From assembly GCA_018400625.1 (NCBI GenBank), contig JAGYMJ010000169.1, forward strand, positions 1 through 7,381: 7,381 bases of DNA, in the 5' to 3' direction. Source of the stretch: Planctomycetota bacterium. Lineage in GTDB: Bacteria; Planctomycetota; Brocadiia; SM23-32. Below, one piece after another: positions 6,082-7,381 of this stretch. The position numbers and the translations under genes were made by a program. The notes beneath the pieces were generated by a model. The model saw nothing but the letters and a program-made list of their open reading frames with translations. It did no database searches and was not told the DNA's origin. Position 1 is the stretch's first letter; every line of letters starts with the position of its first letter.

Positions 6082-7381
6082 TCACCGGAACAGGCGTCCG
6101 AAGGTTGATGGATCATGAAAATCACCATCATCCGGCATTACAAAGGCGGATACCTGTTCTTCCCCGTTCACAAACCTGTGCCGGATAATGTTGAAATGCC
6201 AGGGGGAGGGGGTGGATGGCCCCTCATGATAGATGACCTGATGGAGGGGATCGCCGCCGTCCCTCGATACCGGTATTTTGATTTCCGCCCCCCAATAACC
6301 CTCCCCAGTATGGGTTCCCACCTCCGCCTGAGAAGTCCAGGCCCCGGCTTCGCCGTCCGGCGAAAGATCGCGTGAAAGCAGCGCGCCGGCCGGGTTAATA
6401 ACAATCTGGTAAAAGGAATGGGCGTCGGTTTCGAGGAGAATCTCGACATGTTCACCGTTAAGAATCTCCGGGTCGCCGTCCTCGTCCGTTATGATCTTCA
6501 AATCTTGCTCCGAATCGATATTGCAGCGGATACCGATGAAAAGCGCACCCTGCCATCCGAACAAAATTGACACGCGTTCGTTCCCCGATGACAAGCCCTG
6601 CGAATTGCTCCAGAACGCTTCATCCAATATCCCATCAATTTCAAAACCACTTCGTGCCTCGGCCCATTTTCGATTGCCGAGGTCCCACCAGCGATACCCC
6701 GGTGCGTCTTTGCGCCGCGCTATTGCAGCACTCCGACGGCGTAAATCCTGGATATAAGTTCTTATGTGGGGAACCAGAGCTTTCGAGTCGATGTTGTCTG
6801 CGCCGGGAACCATTTCGGTGAAAAGGAGATCGATGCGTTTTCTGTATGTTGTATCTTCTTCCCCCAGTGTTTTCCTGGCAGCGAGAAGTTTTTCAAGAAA
6901 GACGCTCCCCTCCTCATGCCCCATACCTACTCGCCGGCCTTCACGCGTGTTGTTGTGGGCCTCTGCGAAATCAAACGCCGCTTTCATCTTCTTGGCGGCC
7001 GGGCCGTAGAACAGGTTGTAATACTCATCGAGCAGTTCCTCGATATCCTGATCCGCATCCCAGTAATAGCGGCCCATCACGTACAGGTTCAGATGCGTGG
7101 CGCCGGGCAGGTCCCGTTCGTTGCGCAGTTCATTGCGTTCGCCCAAAGAACGTCCCTTCATGGCGTGCAAATCTTTGGCGATACTCCGGGGGTGAATCAC
7201 CGGGAACGGCCGGGCGCCGTAGCGTGTATTCTCCACGCGTATCAGGCGGTTCGGCGCCAGCTTTTCCGTCCAGGCATCGACCAGGTCCATATACCTTTGC
7301 CAGTAATCCGGATCGTTAAACCGGGGCCGCCCCATGTTGTTGATGGAAATGGCGACGTTCGGGCTGAATTGGTCAATGGCC
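6082..7381 (-). CDS. DUF4838-like protein with C-terminal CBM9-like domain (5' end outside window)
   Basis: C-terminal 432 residues of a larger protein; the frame stays open to the right edge, so the Met at 7335 is probably internal and the true start is not visible. The visible N-terminal part has RYMDLVDAWTEKL, then HLNLYVMGRYYWDADQDIEELLDEYYNLFYGPAAKKM (split here: HLNLYVMGRYYWDADQ and DIEELLDEYYNLFYGPAAK). These resemble the end of DUF4838 proteins, which are glycoside-hydrolase-like and mostly uncharacterised. From about visible residue 246 a beta-rich region opens with FEIDGILDEAFW, a signature of CBM9-like/DOMON-like sugar-binding domains, and it continues to the stop. The likely role is binding or processing of a polysaccharide. 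Any signal peptide would be outside the window. It faces the same way as the RM operon but is separated by 188 bp and has no evident functional link. The domain assignment is from recalled motifs, and the substrate is unknown. Confidence 0.75.
   Translation of the reverse strand, partial: AIDQFSPNVAISINNMGRPRFNDPDYWQRYMDLVDAWTEKLAPNRLIRVENTRYGARPFPVIHPRSIAKDLHAMKGRSLGERNELRNERDLPGATHLNLYVMGRYYWDADQDIEELLDEYYNLFYGPAAKKMKAAFDFAEAHNNTREGRRVGMGHEEGSVFLEKLLAARKTLGEEDTTYRKRIDLLFTEMVPGADNIDSKALVPHIRTYIQDLRRRSAAIARRKDAPGYRWWDLGNRKWAEARSGFEIDGILDEAFWSNSQGLSSGNERVSILFGWQGALFIGIRCNIDSEQDLKIITDEDGDPEILNGEHVEILLETDAHSFYQIVINPAGALLSRDLSPDGEAGAWTSQAEVGTHTGEGYWGAEIKIPVSRDGGDPLHQVIYHEGPSTPSPWHFNIIRHRFVNGEEQVSAFVMPDDGDFHDPSTFGRLFR

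Noticed and set aside
1..7381. CRISPR arrays, tRNA or rRNA genes, transposases, integrases
   Set aside because: No regularly spaced repeats, cloverleaf-like segments or recombinase motifs were seen on either strand. Nearly all the sequence is accounted for by coding genes.

Overview
The window reads as one minus-strand accessory locus: a type I restriction-modification (RM) operon next to the 3' part of an unrelated polysaccharide-type gene. GC content of the ordinary coding DNA is in the high fifties where I counted it. The far-right gene combines a DUF4838-like region with a CBM9-like C-terminal domain. That pairing is familiar from Planctomycetota, Lentisphaerota, Kiritimatiellota and similar environmental polysaccharide degraders, so I lean weakly towards such a bacterium. 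Nothing in the window fixes the taxonomy.

Layout, in transcription order (right to left). (1) 7381-6082: 5'-truncated DUF4838/CBM9-like gene. (2) 6081-5894: the only real intergenic gap, 188 bp. It holds a 90-bp imperfect inverted repeat with a perfect 11-bp core stem, and a smaller inverted repeat just ahead of hsdR. (3) 5893-3140: hsdR, an intact EcoEI/EcoAI-like nuclease-translocase. (4) 3098-2760: a 112-aa MNT-type minimal nucleotidyltransferase in which the second Asp of the metal-binding D-x-D motif is His. (5) 2763-2692: a 23-codon microORF that exactly fills the gap between the nucleotidyltransferase and hsdS. (6) 2695-1298: hsdS with two target-recognition domains (TRDs). (7) 1301-1: hsdM, running off the left edge with about 433 residues visible. 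hsdM is encoded on the minus strand across 1-1301; the plus-strand frames there are shadows.

How the genes work together. HsdM and HsdS form the N6-adenine methyltransferase and HsdS supplies sequence specificity. HsdR joins to form the restriction complex that translocates and cuts unmodified foreign DNA. The nucleotidyltransferase, microORF, hsdS and hsdM are linked by three successive 4-nt stop/start overlaps (ATGA, GTGA, ATGA), which implies one mRNA with translational coupling. The main points of interest are the two extra genes inside the operon, the replaced metal ligand in the nucleotidyltransferase, the AT-rich TRD islands in hsdS, and the long hairpin at the operon boundary.
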